A stretch of 64,000 bases of DNA from Isoetes taiwanensis (lineage: Eukaryota; Streptophyta; Lycopodiopsida; Isoetales; Isoetaceae), in contig JAJEKV010000226.1 in the NCBI GenBank assembly GCA_021234155.1, positions 124,001 through 188,000 of the forward strand. The letters are read 5' to 3'. Shown here piece by piece: positions 41,872-54,569 of the stretch. Both the position numbers and the translations under genes were made by a program. The notes under the pieces are model-generated. The model saw only the letters and a list, made by a program, of their open reading frames with translations, searched no databases and had not been told where the DNA came from. Each line of letters begins with the position of its first letter. The first letter of the stretch is position 1.

Positions 41872-44800
41872 TTGAAGGTGAGCATGTGGAATGCATATGG
41901 TTTAAATCAAGCCAAAATTGCAGCCACTTGGGATGTGTGGGAAAAACGTGATTTAGCTGCTTTTGTTGAGACTTGGGAACATCAGGCCCGCCCATTGCCT
42001 GATCTTCCAGGATTTACACTTATATGTAACTCCTGGAACATGAAGAAGAGCATGGTAGGTCGTGGTTATGGAGGCATAGCAGTTTATGGCAGAAATAACA
42101 TATCACATAATGTCTCGATCTTGAAGACGTATATAAACAAGCAATACGGTGGCTCGGGATCCATGATCTCTTTACGTTTTTGTTATTTTGCACCCGACCA
42201 CAGACTCGTACAATGTTCTAGAAATAGATAAGACAGATATTTTCCAGTAATCGCGAAATGACATACTCATGTACAAAGAATGAAGGAGAAGTCATATTAA
42301 TGGGTGATTTCAATGCAAAGGGTGGGGCACAAGCAAGCTAGTACCTTTGAAAATATAGCTGATATGCGTTTACATGAACTAGAAGAACCAAATTTTATGT
42401 TAGATCTTCGCCCACCGGATCTTAAATGCTTGGTGAAATGCTCTTGGGCAAGTGCACAACTGTAATCTGAAAATTTTAAATGGGATCAGCAAATTTGCTC
42501 TTTCAGATGGTTTTACTTGCTTGAATCATTCAGGGGCCAGTGTAGTTGACTTCTTGTTGGCAAGAAATACCGACATGATTCAGGATTTCAGCTTGAGTAG
42601 AAAATTACATGAATCAGATCATGTCCCACTGCTAATGGATATCAATTTTCGAGGAGAGCGGAAACAAGAGAATTCTTCTTTCCAACCCAGGTTGAAAGTA
42701 GACTACTTATATCATGCCAAATACAAGAGGAAAGTTGAGGAATTGATGGCACATATTGATCCAGATGCGGAATTTCATGATCGTATCTCGGTTCTACGAG
42801 AACATGTTTCAAGCAGCCAGCCAAGTCTTTGGTTGGACAAAGAAACATAAACCAGGGAGACCAAACAATGCATGGTGGGATGTAGATTGCCAAAATGCAA
42901 GAAATTCGCTGCCACCAGGATGTATCAGGAAGCCTAAATGGTATAAATCCCTGATTCGTAATAAGAAGCGAATGTTCTATGAAAACAAAAAGGAAGGCTT
43001 GAAAAGACAGCTTAGGAAGTCTCCAAAGACGTTTTGGAAATGCTTGCAAGGCAAAGTTGATACCCCTGAGCTGAATAACGATGATCTCATTGAGTTAGTG
43101 AGAAACATCTATGAAGTAAATGGAGCAGATAAGATGTCTATTGATACCGTGCAGGCGGTTTTGTTCTCCGAAGAAGATGTTCAAGAAACGTTGGCCTCTC
43201 TTGATAACAATAAAGCTCATGACATGGAAGGGATATGTATAGAGCTATTTAAATGGGGCGGACAACAAACCTTGAGAATTCTAACGAATTTGTTGAACTT
43301 GAGTCTCACTTTGGGACTGCCGGATGCATGGAAAATGAAGCAGGTACATGACCCATCTATAAGTCAGGGGGATAAAAGTCAAGTACAAAACTATAGAACC
43401 ATCTTGATTGGTTCCACTTTCACCAAGCTGATTGGCAGCTTATTGGAAGCAAAAATAAGTTCATGGGCTGATGATAATGACAAAAGATCAAAATTTCAAG
43501 CTGGTTTTAGAAGAGACTATAACACATTAGATCATGCTCGACTCTTAGAGTCCCGATTGAACAAGCAAAGAAGGTGTTTTGTTTTATATGCAGCCTTCAT
43601 AGATTTTACTAAAGCATTTGATACCCCGAGGAAGGGACTTGGAGATAGGATGGCTGATATAGGAGTGCCGAGTACTTGAGATCAGCGATTTGCTCGGTTA
43701 TAATGATGAAGTTTTGGTGAAACCGTCTCTCGTGACTCAATAGCTACTGATCAGAATAACATTGGGGTCCATTGAGGCTGCCCCTTGTCTCCAACCCTAT
43801 TCGGAATTTATATTGATGAGCTGGATGAATGGTTTTCGCTCGTGGTCTTTGTTTGGCACACGACTAGGAGCTTTCTTAGTCCAATTGTTACTTTATGATG
43901 ATATAGTACTTCGGCTAATAAACATTGCATTTTGCAAGAGCATCTAAACATCTTTGGAAAGCTTTGTGTTGAAAAACAAATGAAGGTAAACATTGCGTAA
44001 AACCAAGATCATGATCTTTGGGACTAGGAGCGCACTGCAGCTAATCTACAATGGGCGTGTACTTGAAACAGTAAATTGCTTCAAATATTTAGGAATTGAT
44101 TTCGCTTGCAATTATGGATGGAAGGAATGCATTAGAAGAAGAGTGACAGGGAGGAAAAGCTGCTCTATTCTCCATGTTATCCGGGTGCACGAGCTTGTCC
44201 GAAGATCTGAATATGAAGAAGTTTCTCTTTAAGACGCCGGGTCGAACAGTGACTCAGATGGTTCTCCAATATGGGGTCCAAGTACCTCCGAGAGGCTATG
44301 GAAACAGATCGAATCAGTCCAAAAGTTGTTTATATGCGGGAATTGGGCATTAAAAAAACACCATTCCATATCGGATCATGTTGAAACCGGTCTTTTTCCT
44401 CTTGAGATGGAAGCTGCAGATCAAACTATTAATTTTGTAAATAGAATTTTGAATGGACAAGCGGATGATGTGCTCTCATTTCAAGCCTTATGGGTTTGAA
44501 CATCAAGGGTGGTTTTATGGATGTTAAAGCATGGCTTGGCGTGATGGGGGTCCTTGATGAAAACTGGCTCAAGACAAGGAGGCGGCTAGGCTTGTGTTAG
44601 AACAAATGACATTACAAATGGGCTTTGGGAATTGAGAGGCAGCAGATTGAACCACTATGTTGAAAAGGTAAACCCGAGCATACTCGGTGACCATAGCTAT
44701 CTAACAGGGAATTTGCAAAAGAGGATGAGACAAAGGATAGCAAGATACAGAGTGAGCTCTCATCACTTAGAAATAGAAACGGGCAGATGGAGCAAAATTC

Positions 44801-45027
44801 CGTTGGAAGGCAGAATATGTAAACTGTGCAACCAAGGAGCAGTTGAAGATGAGGACCATGTTTTCGCGACATGTCCTGTCTATAGTGATATCAGATTGAG
44901 ATTTGGGTTGTGGATAGACAACTTCAGATCGCTTTTTGACTCTACTATGGATATAAATCAAGTAGGTGTGTATATAAAAGAAATAGAAGATTTTAGATTC
45001 ATTTTGTTGAAAACAGTGAGTTCATAA
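41872..45027 (+). pseudogene. LINE A ORF2: endonuclease, RT, zinc knuckle; broken
   Basis: Endonuclease: KVSMWNAYGL start, ETWEH, GRGYGGIAVY, ILMGDFNAKGG (about 42,295), then SDHVPLLMDI near 42,620. RT: NYRTILIGSTFTKLIGSLLE, FQAGFRRDYNTLDHA, FIDFTKAFDTPRKG (to 43,679), then after frame changes GCPLSPTLFGIYIDEL near 43,780 and LYDDIVL near 43,895. The last is a damaged YADD box with the Ala position lost. FKYLGIDF follows at about 44,075. The C-terminal zinc knuckle RICKLCNQGAVEDEDHVFAT plus C lies near 44,815-44,875. At least five frame interruptions make it inactive. Confidence 0.85.
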
Positions 45028-45097
45028 ATCCTTGTACAATTTTGGCTCTATGGCCTTCAAGGCCCTTACGAGCTTGGAAATATATTATTATTATTAT

Positions 45098-46650
45098 TAT
45101 ATTCAATTTCATTTTTCTACCAAATTCTATGGCTTGTTATGTTAGTCTGTTACATGCTAGATGGAGAAGACATGATATGTGTATTCGAAGTTGGTGCCAG
45201 AGTCTGTTCGTCTGCTTCACCTATGGCCAGGCAGCTCATGCATATTTCAGATGGACATTATGAATCCACTACATACTCACATTCGTTGCATGTTAAAGTT
45301 TGACATCAAGAAGATTACCTTCTTCAATCAAATTTCTCTGCCTACACTCTCTTCTACTGCATTAAGGAACTAAGCTCAATCACGTTCGTCTGTTCTTAAA
45401 TCAAATTCGGCTGCCTACACCTACTGGATTAAGGAATTGGGCTCAATCAAATTCGTCTGGCTACATGCTCAAAAGCGTTGCAGGTAGATTGAACATTATT
45501 TTTCCATGTTTCATGGAGTTATCTAGGGTAGAGAGATGCAACGGGAAACTATTTAAGGAGAAACTAGTTATCCTTGGACACTTGGAAGCTTAAAATAAGA
45601 TTGTAAGTTGATAACCTATTATGTGATGTAATTGAACATGTATTTGCATCTTCAAAAGCTTAAGATAAAGTTTTAAGATGAGAATCCATTATGTGATATA
45701 TGTGAATATGTATTTGCATCCTTTAAGCCATCCTTCACATTAGGGCATCATTACATTTACCAACTGTCTATGTTTTCTACTTTTTTTATCAATCCCTACA
45801 CCATCACCAAGTCCCCAAAGGGGCCAAAATTTTTGAGTTGCCCGTAGGGGGCAACCCTCTTGTTGGAGGGTGGAGTGACATATAGAAGGCCTTGATTTGA
45901 TTTGAATATAATATCCCATAAAATATTCTAAATACACGATTGCGATTGTCTGGGATTAGTTAGGGTTTTTATGACACATTGTGATACTTAGACATCATAG
46001 ATTGTTTGGGATGTCTTTGACGGTAGAGATTGTTTGGGATGATAGCTATGCAATCCCCTTCGGCGATGACAGTGGCATGGGCAAGGGCTGTGGCAGGGGC
46101 GTTTGTAATCGATGGAGGATCACAAGTGGCAGCTCCAGGCCCAAGTGAACGAATGTTTTCCCTTGTTCTACTATGGACATAATTTTCCTTTAAGCAAAGA
46201 TCTTGATTGCAAATTTGCAAACCAATTGGAATAACAAGCTTGATCGAGTATACAGCTGGGGCTGTTGGGACTTGGGATTTCTAGCTTAGATTTAATTATC
46301 TCTGCACAAAATAAAGCCTCTTGAAATTACTAACTGTTCATTAACATAATGTTATTAGAAAACTCATGGCACAGAGAAATAAATATGGTCACTGAAGATA
46401 TAACATACAAGATAACAGAGTCCATATATTATTTGGAATACTGGACTCAATAAGCATTGGGTGCCATCAGTCTACTTTTTTTATTTTTTCAATGTCCATT
46501 TAACATGCATGTTATAACACGATGAGGATCAGAGATTTCTTCAGGCCAATCTTCATAATGTCATGGTATCAAATTGAAGTAACAATTTTGATTGATTGTG
46601 AAAACATGAAATTGAGATATGATTTAAGCCACTTCACCCTCAAGCCATGG
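45098..46650. other. intergenic between LINE copies
   Basis: Apart from repeat D2 copy 2, no gene is supported. AATTCGTCTG/AAATTCGGCTGCCTACA-like words recur near 45,290-45,450. A pair of TTAAGAT/TGAGAA.CCATTATGTGAT blocks near 45,590-45,720 is a weak ~80-bp tandem repeat. Confidence 0.45.
45831..45985. repeat. dispersed repeat family D2, copy 2
   Basis: TTGAGTTGCCCGTAGGGGG, CAACCCTCTTGTTGGAGG and GTGGAGTGACAT match 4,626-4,790. The hairpin head is preserved with one mismatch. Confidence 0.8.
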
Positions 46651-46682
46651 GGGGCAACCCTCCGTGCGCAGCACCTTGTTTT
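46651..46682. repeat. dispersed repeat family D3, copy 2
   Basis: GGGGCAACCCTCCGTGCGC then AGCACCTTGTTT matches 13,398-13,429. It is followed by a T/C-rich run. Confidence 0.65.
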
Positions 46683-46799
46683 TTTTCCCCGTAATTTTTT
46701 TCAAATGTGATGTGAGCATAGACCAGTGGGCTCTTTTGCACCATTGGAAGTGGCGCAACGATTTTCGATGCAAAAATCCATGGTCATTGATCTAGCACA

Positions 46800-47200
46800 A
46801 ATTGCAGAATATGTGCTCAAAAATTGCTCAAACCTGGAGACGCAGGAGCTACAATGTGGTGATGCGCGGCCTGACAGTAGAGGCAGGAGAGCACCTCAAC
46901 AACCGACTCCAGACACAGATCCTGGCCCGGATGATGTTCCATATGCCCGTACACATTGTTAGGGCGAGCTGCCATGGAGCCCAGTGCCCTGACGCCCTAG
47001 GGTGGTCACCTTCACAGTTAGAGACGCGCAAGAGTGAGCATCCATCCTGCGCCAGGGCAGGCAGTTGAGGGAGACCGTCCTGTACGTGGACTGGGATCTG
47101 ACTTCGGCACAATAGGAGGACCACAGATACGAGTTGGAGAAAATCAAGAGTGTCAGGAAACAGGGAGGAGCAGCAGGGCTAGTCCGGGGGAAGGATGTAG
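46800..47200 (+). pseudogene. LINE B ORF1 remnant
   Basis: RRRSYNVVMRGLTVEAGEHL (about 46,835-46,895) and, in another frame, a later LRETVLYVDWDLTSAQ near 47,065-47,110 correspond to the RRM and LTP parts of LINE ORF1. Stops separate them. Confidence 0.55.
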
Positions 47201-47394
47201 ATCTTCCAGCCACTAAACACTAATGTAGGCACCTCGAACCCTCGGGGTCCTTCTGCTGGGACCCCAGTCGCACATCCTGCTCCAATGGCTCCACCTACCA
47301 GTGATGGCACGCCACATGCTGCCTTTACTTCCACCACCATCCCTTGTGCTGCCACCACCAAACCTATAGCTGCAAGTCCTACCAGCAAATATGC

Positions 47395-50300
47395 ATGGTC
47401 TCTTTGAACTGTCGAGGCTTCCCATGGCAGAAGGGAGATAGTCTCAACTTGGTTGCCGTCGATATGGACCTCATCTTCCTCATAGAAGTATGGGAGCATG
47501 CTAGATATAGGACACCCGACTTGCCAGGATACCAGAGCTACTCCGTCTTCAATGAATGCACAGGAAAGCAGGGATACGGAGGGGTCGTCTGCTGCTACCG
47601 GACAGCCTTGGCACAGTCAGTTTCCCTATGCAAGACAGACAAGCACGTGCAGAATTGCAGTGGTAGCCCTCTCTTTTTGGCGGCCTGCTACTTCCCACTC
47701 GCCGAGAGCAACTTCTATCACACCCAACTCGGATGTGGATAGGTTGGAGCCCTATGCCGATCTATACAATGACATACAGCAGCACAAGCAGTGGGGTAGT
47801 GTTATGCTCGTCCGAGACTTCGATGCATGCACTGGCACAGAACAACCCATGAGATTTGACCCTTTGGCATATGATGTGTCACAACTGAGTCCTTCAGAAG
47901 GAGCTTGACCACCGGCATCAACTGATATTCAGATCTCGTGCTATGGAAGGCAGTTATTGTTGCTTTGCAGTACCTTTGAATTTGCAATGGACTAGCACAG
48001 TGGTCGTTCTCTCGCCATCACATTTGCAGGCAGGAGAACCAGGGAGGCGGGTCCAGCATGATGGACTATATACTGGTGACCGAGCAAGACATGCATCTCG
48101 TCAAGCACTTCCGAGAGGGAACGGATGGCAAAGATAAGGAGGTGGACTTAGACCACCTGCCACTCTACTTGTAGCTGGCTTGGCAGGTTATGCAAGCCAT
48201 TTGTATAACACCTCTTCACATGCCCCAGCTTAGACTGGACTATGAGCATGCTCTTACTTACTCCCAGATGCTCATGGAGGACCTGGCAAGCATCTCACAA
48301 TGCTCAACACTGGAGCAAATAGGCGGGCATGCTCATTGACGTCCTCGGGGCTGTTCCAGAAAGATGTTTTGGGAGAAGCCCCCTTCCTCCCCAACCCCCG
48401 GTGAACCTCGGGAGCCACAACCTTCTCGCATAACTAGTGGTTTGATGCTGAGTGCAAGGAATGCAAATGCTGGCACTGCCAAGTCACAGATCCTGCGCTA
48501 TGCCCGGAATACCGCAGTTTCCTTAAGGCTAGAAAGGCCAGGTACATTGCCGCCTATCAACAAGAAATGTTCTTCCTTCTGGAACATCATCCTCGGACCT
48601 TCTGGAGACGAGTGCTCAAGAGGCCAGTGCTGCCCACAGAAAACATCACCCTCGGGCATTGGGGGGCAATATCTACAACAACTCTACAACACGAAGGTGC
48701 AGGCAAAGCATTACCCCTCCGTGCCAGCATCCGGTCCGGAAATCACGAGGCGGAGCTAGTCGGCCGCAGCGGCGTCTAGCCAATGGAAAAGTGCCAGACC
48801 TCGATGGCATGCAGGCGGAGTGATTCAAGTGGGCAGGACCATCCATGGCACCGGTACTAACCGCATGTTCAACAAGGCGTTGTGGGAAGGTTTTATCCCC
48901 ATAGTGGACCACTAGTAGGGTTGTCCCAATCTACAAGGCAGGAGACTCGCACTACAAGGCCAATTACTGGACCATCATGATCAGGTCAGTGTTTGCAAAG
49001 CTCCTTGCCGGGATCCTCGAGCAACAGTTGATAAGATGGGTAGAGGCAATAGAGGTGCGAGCACTCATGCAGGCAGGATTCAGACCGAGGCACTCAACCA
49101 TTGATCACATTTTCATGTTGCGGACTTTGATGGAGGACAGCAGGAATCATCGACAAGATCTGTATTGCTACTTCATAGACTTCGCCAAGGCTTTCGACAC
49201 TATGCCTCGGGGAAGCTGTGGACAAGATTGCAACAGCTAGACATCCACATCCCTGCGAAACTATAAAACGCGGTGTATAAGTTATCTAAGACATGCTCAG
49301 GCCGGATGCAACCAGCAGTCCAACCATTCGAGAGCAGTATCAGGGTTTGCCAGGGATGCCCTCTCTCTCCTATAATGTTTGGCCTATACATCGATCCGTT
49401 GGAGAGATGGCTTGCTGAAAATGGAGGCAATGAGACTCAATTTCTACAACAGATCACTAGGCTGCTGATCTATGCTGATGATGTGGACCTCCTGGCTCAC
49501 ATCAGGCAGATATGCAATGCCATCTCGATGTACTCGACACATTTTGCCAGGCGACTGGCATGCGCATCAACTTGGCCGAGATCAAGGTGGTCCTCATATC
49601 GTCCGCACGCCAACCAAGGGCCCCAACCCTCACTTATCGTGGCCAAAATGTTGAAATGGTATCCACTTACAAATATTTGAAGGTGAAGTTCCCGTCTGCC
49701 ATGAACTGGACAATTCCATCCAGTTGCGAGCCGCAGTAGGTTGGAAGGCACTCTTTGGAATGCAGAACAATAGTCACAAGGCAGAGCTGTATGATTGGGC
49801 TCACCAGTCGCACCTATTCAAGGTACTAGTGGAACCTGTGCCTTTGTATGGGATCGAGGTCTGGGGCCTGGTGGTTTCCCTCGCCACTTGGAATGACTTG
49901 GAGCAGGTGCAGAAAACTTTCTTGGCATGGGCCATGTGGGTAAAGTCCACAGTTCCATACCAGATACTGTTGCAGGGGACAAGTTTCTTGCCTCTTCAGA
50001 GGGGGGCCCTTGACAGACACATCATCTACTTCCAGAAGGTGGTCAGCATGGACGATACTCGCCTCCCTAACCTTGCTTACACTATGGCAATGGGGCCTCA
50101 GCAACTAAAGGCCTGTTGGCAGGAAAAGAGAGCTCAGTGGCTGGCCAGATGGAATGTGCATGAGCACAGGTGCATCGGAGTGCAGACGGAGGCAGATAGC
50201 CACAGCCTTGGACAATACCTTGATATATGCTTCCTCAGCAAGCTATGGGATGCCAGCACCCTTGAACAGGTCAAGAGGCACATTACCAATGCCACATAAA

Positions 50301-50645
50301 CCGAGCGGAGCCGCAATGCTACATCCGCACTCATCTACCCGTGAAAAAGGCGCAGATCCGTTGCCTCTATCTGCACAGGCACATACCATCTCCGGATTGA
50401 GATGAGGAGATAGATTGGGGAGCCGCACCAGAAGAGGCTTTGTCAACCCTGCCAAGTTGGAGCAATGCCACACCCTTCAGAGCTGTCCGGCATATGATGA
50501 CAATCGGGCACGCTATGCTGAGCTGGTTCATCCTGGCCAGCCCCTGCATGAGATGTTGAGCACGGCCTCGGTACAGATGTTGGGATCATACCTTCAAGAG
50601 GTCATGGATCGCCAGGATCAGCTCGGTCCTCAGGCACTTGCCTGA
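47395..50645 (+). pseudogene. LINE B ORF2: endonuclease, RT, knuckle; broken
   Basis: Endonuclease start MVSLNCRGFPW at 47,398, then GKQGYGGVVCCY, VMLVRDFDACTG (a decayed GDFNA motif) near 47,810, and MDYILVTEQD near 48,060. RT: SVFAKLLAGILEQQL, MQAGFRPRHSTIDHIF and CYFIDFAKAFDTMPRG (to 49,215), RVCQGCPLSPIMFGLYIDPL near 49,345, an intact LLIYADDVDLLA near 49,470, and YKYLKVKF near 49,670. The C-terminal region carries PLYGIEVWG near 49,845 and a knuckle-like CHTLQSCPAYDDNRA near 50,470. At least six frame changes are present. Confidence 0.85.
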
Positions 50646-50850
50646 TATATGTATATATTTCTTTCCCCTCATGATAGATGTTTGTACAATTTGAAATCTT
50701 ATTCCTATCACGTTTTTTTCCCCGAAAACCCTTCGAGACTGGTTTTTTTTAATCTGGACAGCAATATGTTTGTTGCGCCTCCTTATTTGGGTCCCATAGC
50801 CGATTGGTCTCCGTGGACTTTATTCTATTCTATTATATTCTATTCTTACA

Positions 50851-53175
50851 GTCTTTATCCAAAGGAATTGGTAAATATTATATGCAAGCAAACTAGATTT
50901 TCAACATGAGGCTAAAAGTTGTGATTTATCTTTGCAGAGGCAATTCTTTCACAGAGTAGGACTGATGTTGTCGCATTTATACTACATGCAGTAACAGTCT
51001 GGAACAATACTTATTTGAGCTCGTTTTCAATAATTTTAACTTTTAAAATGGTAAGGCTTTGATTTTTGTGCCAGAGAATGCCGCATGTAACGCCGCATGC
51101 GGCGTTCCCTCACCCCCTTGTGGCGCTTCTTTCCTTTCTATGTCTGCTCTTGTGGGACTTCCTCTGTATGCTCTTTTCAAAGCTCGAGCGGGAGGGGGGC
51201 CACATAGCATGGCAATGCGCTTGCCCAGTACAAGTGATTTGCTTTAGCCAAACTCTTGTTTAGTATTCGCATTCTTTCTCCATTCTTCAGATTTGTGAAA
51301 CATTTTATTTTTTGTAACGTTTCTTCTTTGGCGTTCTTAGGGCAAGAAGATATTCTCGCCACCTCTGCCGATCCTAAGCTTGGCTGGAGTTTGTGGCATC
51401 CCTAGCAGAGCTGCTGCAAGCATTTGGTTTGTTTTCAGAACTTGAAATGGGAGATGGTTCAGTTCTCTGGCTTCAGGCTCTTGGTTCAAAATGCAATAGA
51501 GCTTCTTGAAGCTTTTGATACATCTAAGCCGCAAAGACTAAATCACATTCTGGCGCTTATTTTTAAGCTTGGGCATCTCAGCAAGCAAATCCGTCTGGAA
51601 ATCTTTTAATCCGTTGCTGGAAGTTTGGGCAAATCCGATGTTGTATTGTAAGCACTGAAACCTTCTCAAGTTTTAAATCTTTTGTAAACATTCATTCCGA
51701 CAGCGTGGCATATATCATTTAGGTTTATTGCACTGGAGCTTAGGAGCAGCCATGCTTGAACCTAGGGGAGGCATTTATGCTATTTTATTCTCCTCTTACT
51801 AGAGATTTTATATTTCATGTTTCTTGCTTCATCTGGGCATATGTGTGCATATGTGTTCGACAGCAGAAATAACAGATTAAAATGGCTTGGGCTCCTCTTT
51901 TTTCTGCTTGACGGATTTGCTTGAATTGTCCATAAATAAGAAAATATGATAATAAAGGACGGATTTTCCTCTGCCCAATCCCATTCTCAGATGCCAAAAT
52001 GCCAAGCGGTCTGGCCCTTCCTACCTGGCTGAGTGCAGATATACTCGCCCACAATTCATATTTTATGCTTCAGGCACAATTCAGATCTTTGCCTTTTGCA
52101 AAGATGAGCATTTCTTTGTGCTTTTATCACTAAATAATAACATTGAAGCAAGATCATGCCAAACAGGTGCCATACTTCATCATACTTGATCCCATGTTTT
52201 CCTTTTGAAACTTAAGTTTATGCTCTAGAAGTTGCCTTATAGGTTGCAAAGGAGGCTTTACTTTATCTTATGTTGAAGGAAATGGAATTTTCTTTTCTAT
52301 GACTATTCTTTCTTCTACGCAATTAACTAAAATACGTCGTTTGATCGACTGTTTTCTTTTCATTTTCAATCTAAATGACAACATTTTAAGATTGCACTTG
52401 GTTTGGTGCTCTTTCTATGATGTCAAGCATGTAACATGTCTGTAAACAAGAATGCAAGCAGGCATAGCATTTGAGATTTTATTAAATTTTATGTGATTTC
52501 CTTAAAAGGATCTTCTGTGTTGTATAGAGTAGAGCACACAGAATATGAGAGCACATAGTATATGAATATGGATGTGAGGTTTCTTCTCCTGTTGCTTTAC
52601 AGATCATTTATAGTGGTAGGGTATACATTCTGAAATTTTATATTGGCAGTGCCCATTTCATGTGAGCTTGGTAGTCAAGACTCATAGACGGTGTTGAGTT
52701 TAGCTCACTGCGGGTTAGACAAATAGTAGCCAATTAAACATGTTGTAGCACATTCAAGTTGTAGAAATATGAGTGCATTTGTGCATTTGTGAAGTTTTGT
52801 TATGGGATTACAATCTTCTTAATTTGACCAACGGATTTGACAGGTTATCGGGCAGATCACGCACAGATCACAGGTAGAGTTTTGCATAGACCACTCCGGT
52901 GCTTTTCAGCAGGAGGGACAATTTTTGCAGATGTCTTGGATGCCCTTGTCCAAGCCCAGCCCATATACTCATCATTCATCATCTGTGCTTCATCTATGAC
53001 TGCTGCTTCATACGGCTTACAATTCATGTTTGCCATTTCTACAGTTAAGCAAGATGAGTTGAAAAAGGTACTTCTCTTCGCTCTTGGCCTGTGTGAAGCT
53101 TGCGGTAAACTCCTTCACTGTTGGCCTTTTCATGACCAAGCATGTGATTTGGTCAATTCAACAGATATTACAAGC
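50851..53175. other. intergenic, no confident gene
   Basis: Frames at 51,424-51,609 and 52,837-53,238 look weakly protein-like (e.g. QNAIELLEAFDTSKPQRLNH), but I recognise no family and no consistent splice structure. GCCGCATG repeats near 51,080-51,100. Confidence 0.4.
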
Positions 53176-53690
53176 CCCCAACACATAACAACCATTGACA
53201 TTAACAACCAATACATAACTACCATTGACATTAATTAACACAACCATTGGGTCCAATACATTTAAATTAAAATCCCCCTTAAACCCCCTCTGGTTTGGGT
53301 GCATATTCACACGGGGTGACTCCGCAACGAGCTGTTGGATAGGCATATTCACCCCCTTCTTCCTTAATCTACACCGCACGAAAGTTCCTCGCTTGTGGGT
53401 ATGCAAGTACAAAATTTGCTATATCAGATAACAAGATTCGCAAAATACTATAAGATTTCAAGCGGAATACTATATGGTGTTGATTTCGTACGTGCCAAAA
53501 TCCAATTATGAGAGCTCTCGCTGCCCTACGTCATCCCCCGTGTGAATATGCACCCAAACCGAAGGGGGTTTAAGGGGGACTTTAATTTAAATGTGTTGGA
53601 CCCAATGGTTGTGTTAATTAATGTCGATGGTAGTTATGTGTTGGTTCTTAATGTCAATGGTTGTTATGTGTTGGTTGTTATGTGTTGGGG
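53176..53690. mobile_element. 515-bp foldback element with long inverted arms
   Basis: The left arm begins CCCCAACACATAACAACC and the right arm ends with its reverse complement GGTTGTTATGTGTTGGGG. The arms extend inward about 135-150 bp, pairing CATTGACATTAA.AACCA, CAACCATTGGGTCCA.ACA and CCCCCTTAAACCCCCT with the right-arm complements. The right arm has an extra TTGGTTGTTATGTG copy. The middle is unrelated and has no ORF of note. No obvious target duplication; it may be a Mutator-like or other non-autonomous foldback. Confidence 0.85.
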
Positions 53691-53745
53691 AATTTAATTT
53701 TTATATGTTGGATATTAATGGTTTGTGTTGCAAAAAAAGTTTTTT

Positions 53746-53760
53746 GGCCCCTTCGGGGCC
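53746..53760. repeat. short GGCCCC-TTCG-GGGCC hairpin
   Basis: A GC stem with a TTCG tetraloop follows a T-run. In a plant nuclear genome this is unlikely to be an intrinsic terminator. It resembles the hairpin-headed repeat families (compare CCCCAAAGGGGCC near 45,812). Confidence 0.6.
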
Positions 53761-54424
53761 TTAGGGACGTCACCCCACCCCCCCCTCCCGATATGACAAA
53801 AATTTTAGAATTCAAACCAGAAAAAAACTAGAATTCATTTGAGGCTTTCATCACCTGTAGCTTTTGAATTTCATCACAATAAAACAAATAGAACATAAGT
53901 AAAAGTTACCATAAAGATAGAGCAGATTGATCCCATTATTCTGAAAGTCATAAAGTTTGCAACACCCATACACAAACATTTTTCAACTGGAATTTAAGAG
54001 CAGCCTTTGGCCTCCATGGATTCTTGTGGTGAGAAACCAAAGTGGAAAACTTTTCTGCTTGTTAGCACAAGGATCTAGAAGCCTTGGAATTTGCTTAATA
54101 ACTGCCTCAAAATCTAAAAATGCATGGTAATTTTTTGCAAGCTTCATTCGGAATGAGCCATAAAACAATATCCAATAGCGCAATCCTGTATTAATCAGCT
54201 GGTCGGATGTGAAAGCCTACCAAACCCGGCATAAAAATTGCTGTTTTAGCATAGATAACTTAACCAAACATATTCATATCATACACTATGAAAAAGATCT
54301 CGGAGAGAGCTTTCCAAAGCAATACAAATCATCTCAAACAGAGCTCTGGATCAAAAGTTATGATAAGAAATGTGTTGCCGGCGGGGAAACTGCACTACAT
54401 GCGCCCTTCAAGCCCTTCATGTGC
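53761..54424. other. no gene seen
   Basis: C-rich run at about 53,777-53,788, otherwise AT-rich sequence. Short frames lack domain features. Confidence 0.45.
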
Positions 54425-54538
54425 CCATTATGCACCACACACACAAAAAGAGGGCTTTTGTTGTGAGCCATTGGTTGTTGACCATTATGCACCACACGCA
54501 CAAAAAAAGGGCTTTTGTTGTGAGCCATTGGTTGTTGA
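54425..54538. repeat. 57-bp tandem duplication
   Basis: Units at 54,425 and 54,482 begin CCATTATGCACCACAC and include GGGCTTTTGTTGTGAGCCAT. Confidence 0.95.
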
Positions 54539-54569
54539 CCATTGAAAAAAAAAAGGCTAAAATCAATGG

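Larger units (their letters stand above)
41460..45097 (+). mobile_element. LINE copy A, degenerate, (ATT)n tail
   Basis: A complete order of LINE parts is visible: RRM-like ORF1, APE-type endonuclease, RT and C-terminal zinc knuckle, then a short 3' UTR (CTTGTACAATTTTGG...) and an (ATT)n tail at about 45,083-45,097. Several frameshifts and stops break ORF2. The 5' end is uncertain and may reach about 41.1 kb. I could not find a target duplication by eye. Confidence 0.85.
46800..50850 (+). mobile_element. LINE copy B, degenerate, (ATTCT)n tail
   Basis: It has the same order as LINE A but diverged in sequence: ORF1 remnant, endonuclease, RT with intact YADD, knuckle remnant, a 3' UTR with CCCGAAAACCCTTCGAG and GGGTCCCATAG, and a TTCTATTCTATT-type tail ending near 50,850. 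Fragments of the same 3' end occur at 11,460 and 56,905. It is GC-richer than its surroundings. Confidence 0.85.

Noticed and set aside
53740-53765. A bacterial-type intrinsic terminator.
   Set aside because: The hairpin is preceded, not followed, by the T-run, and the surrounding DNA is plant nuclear.
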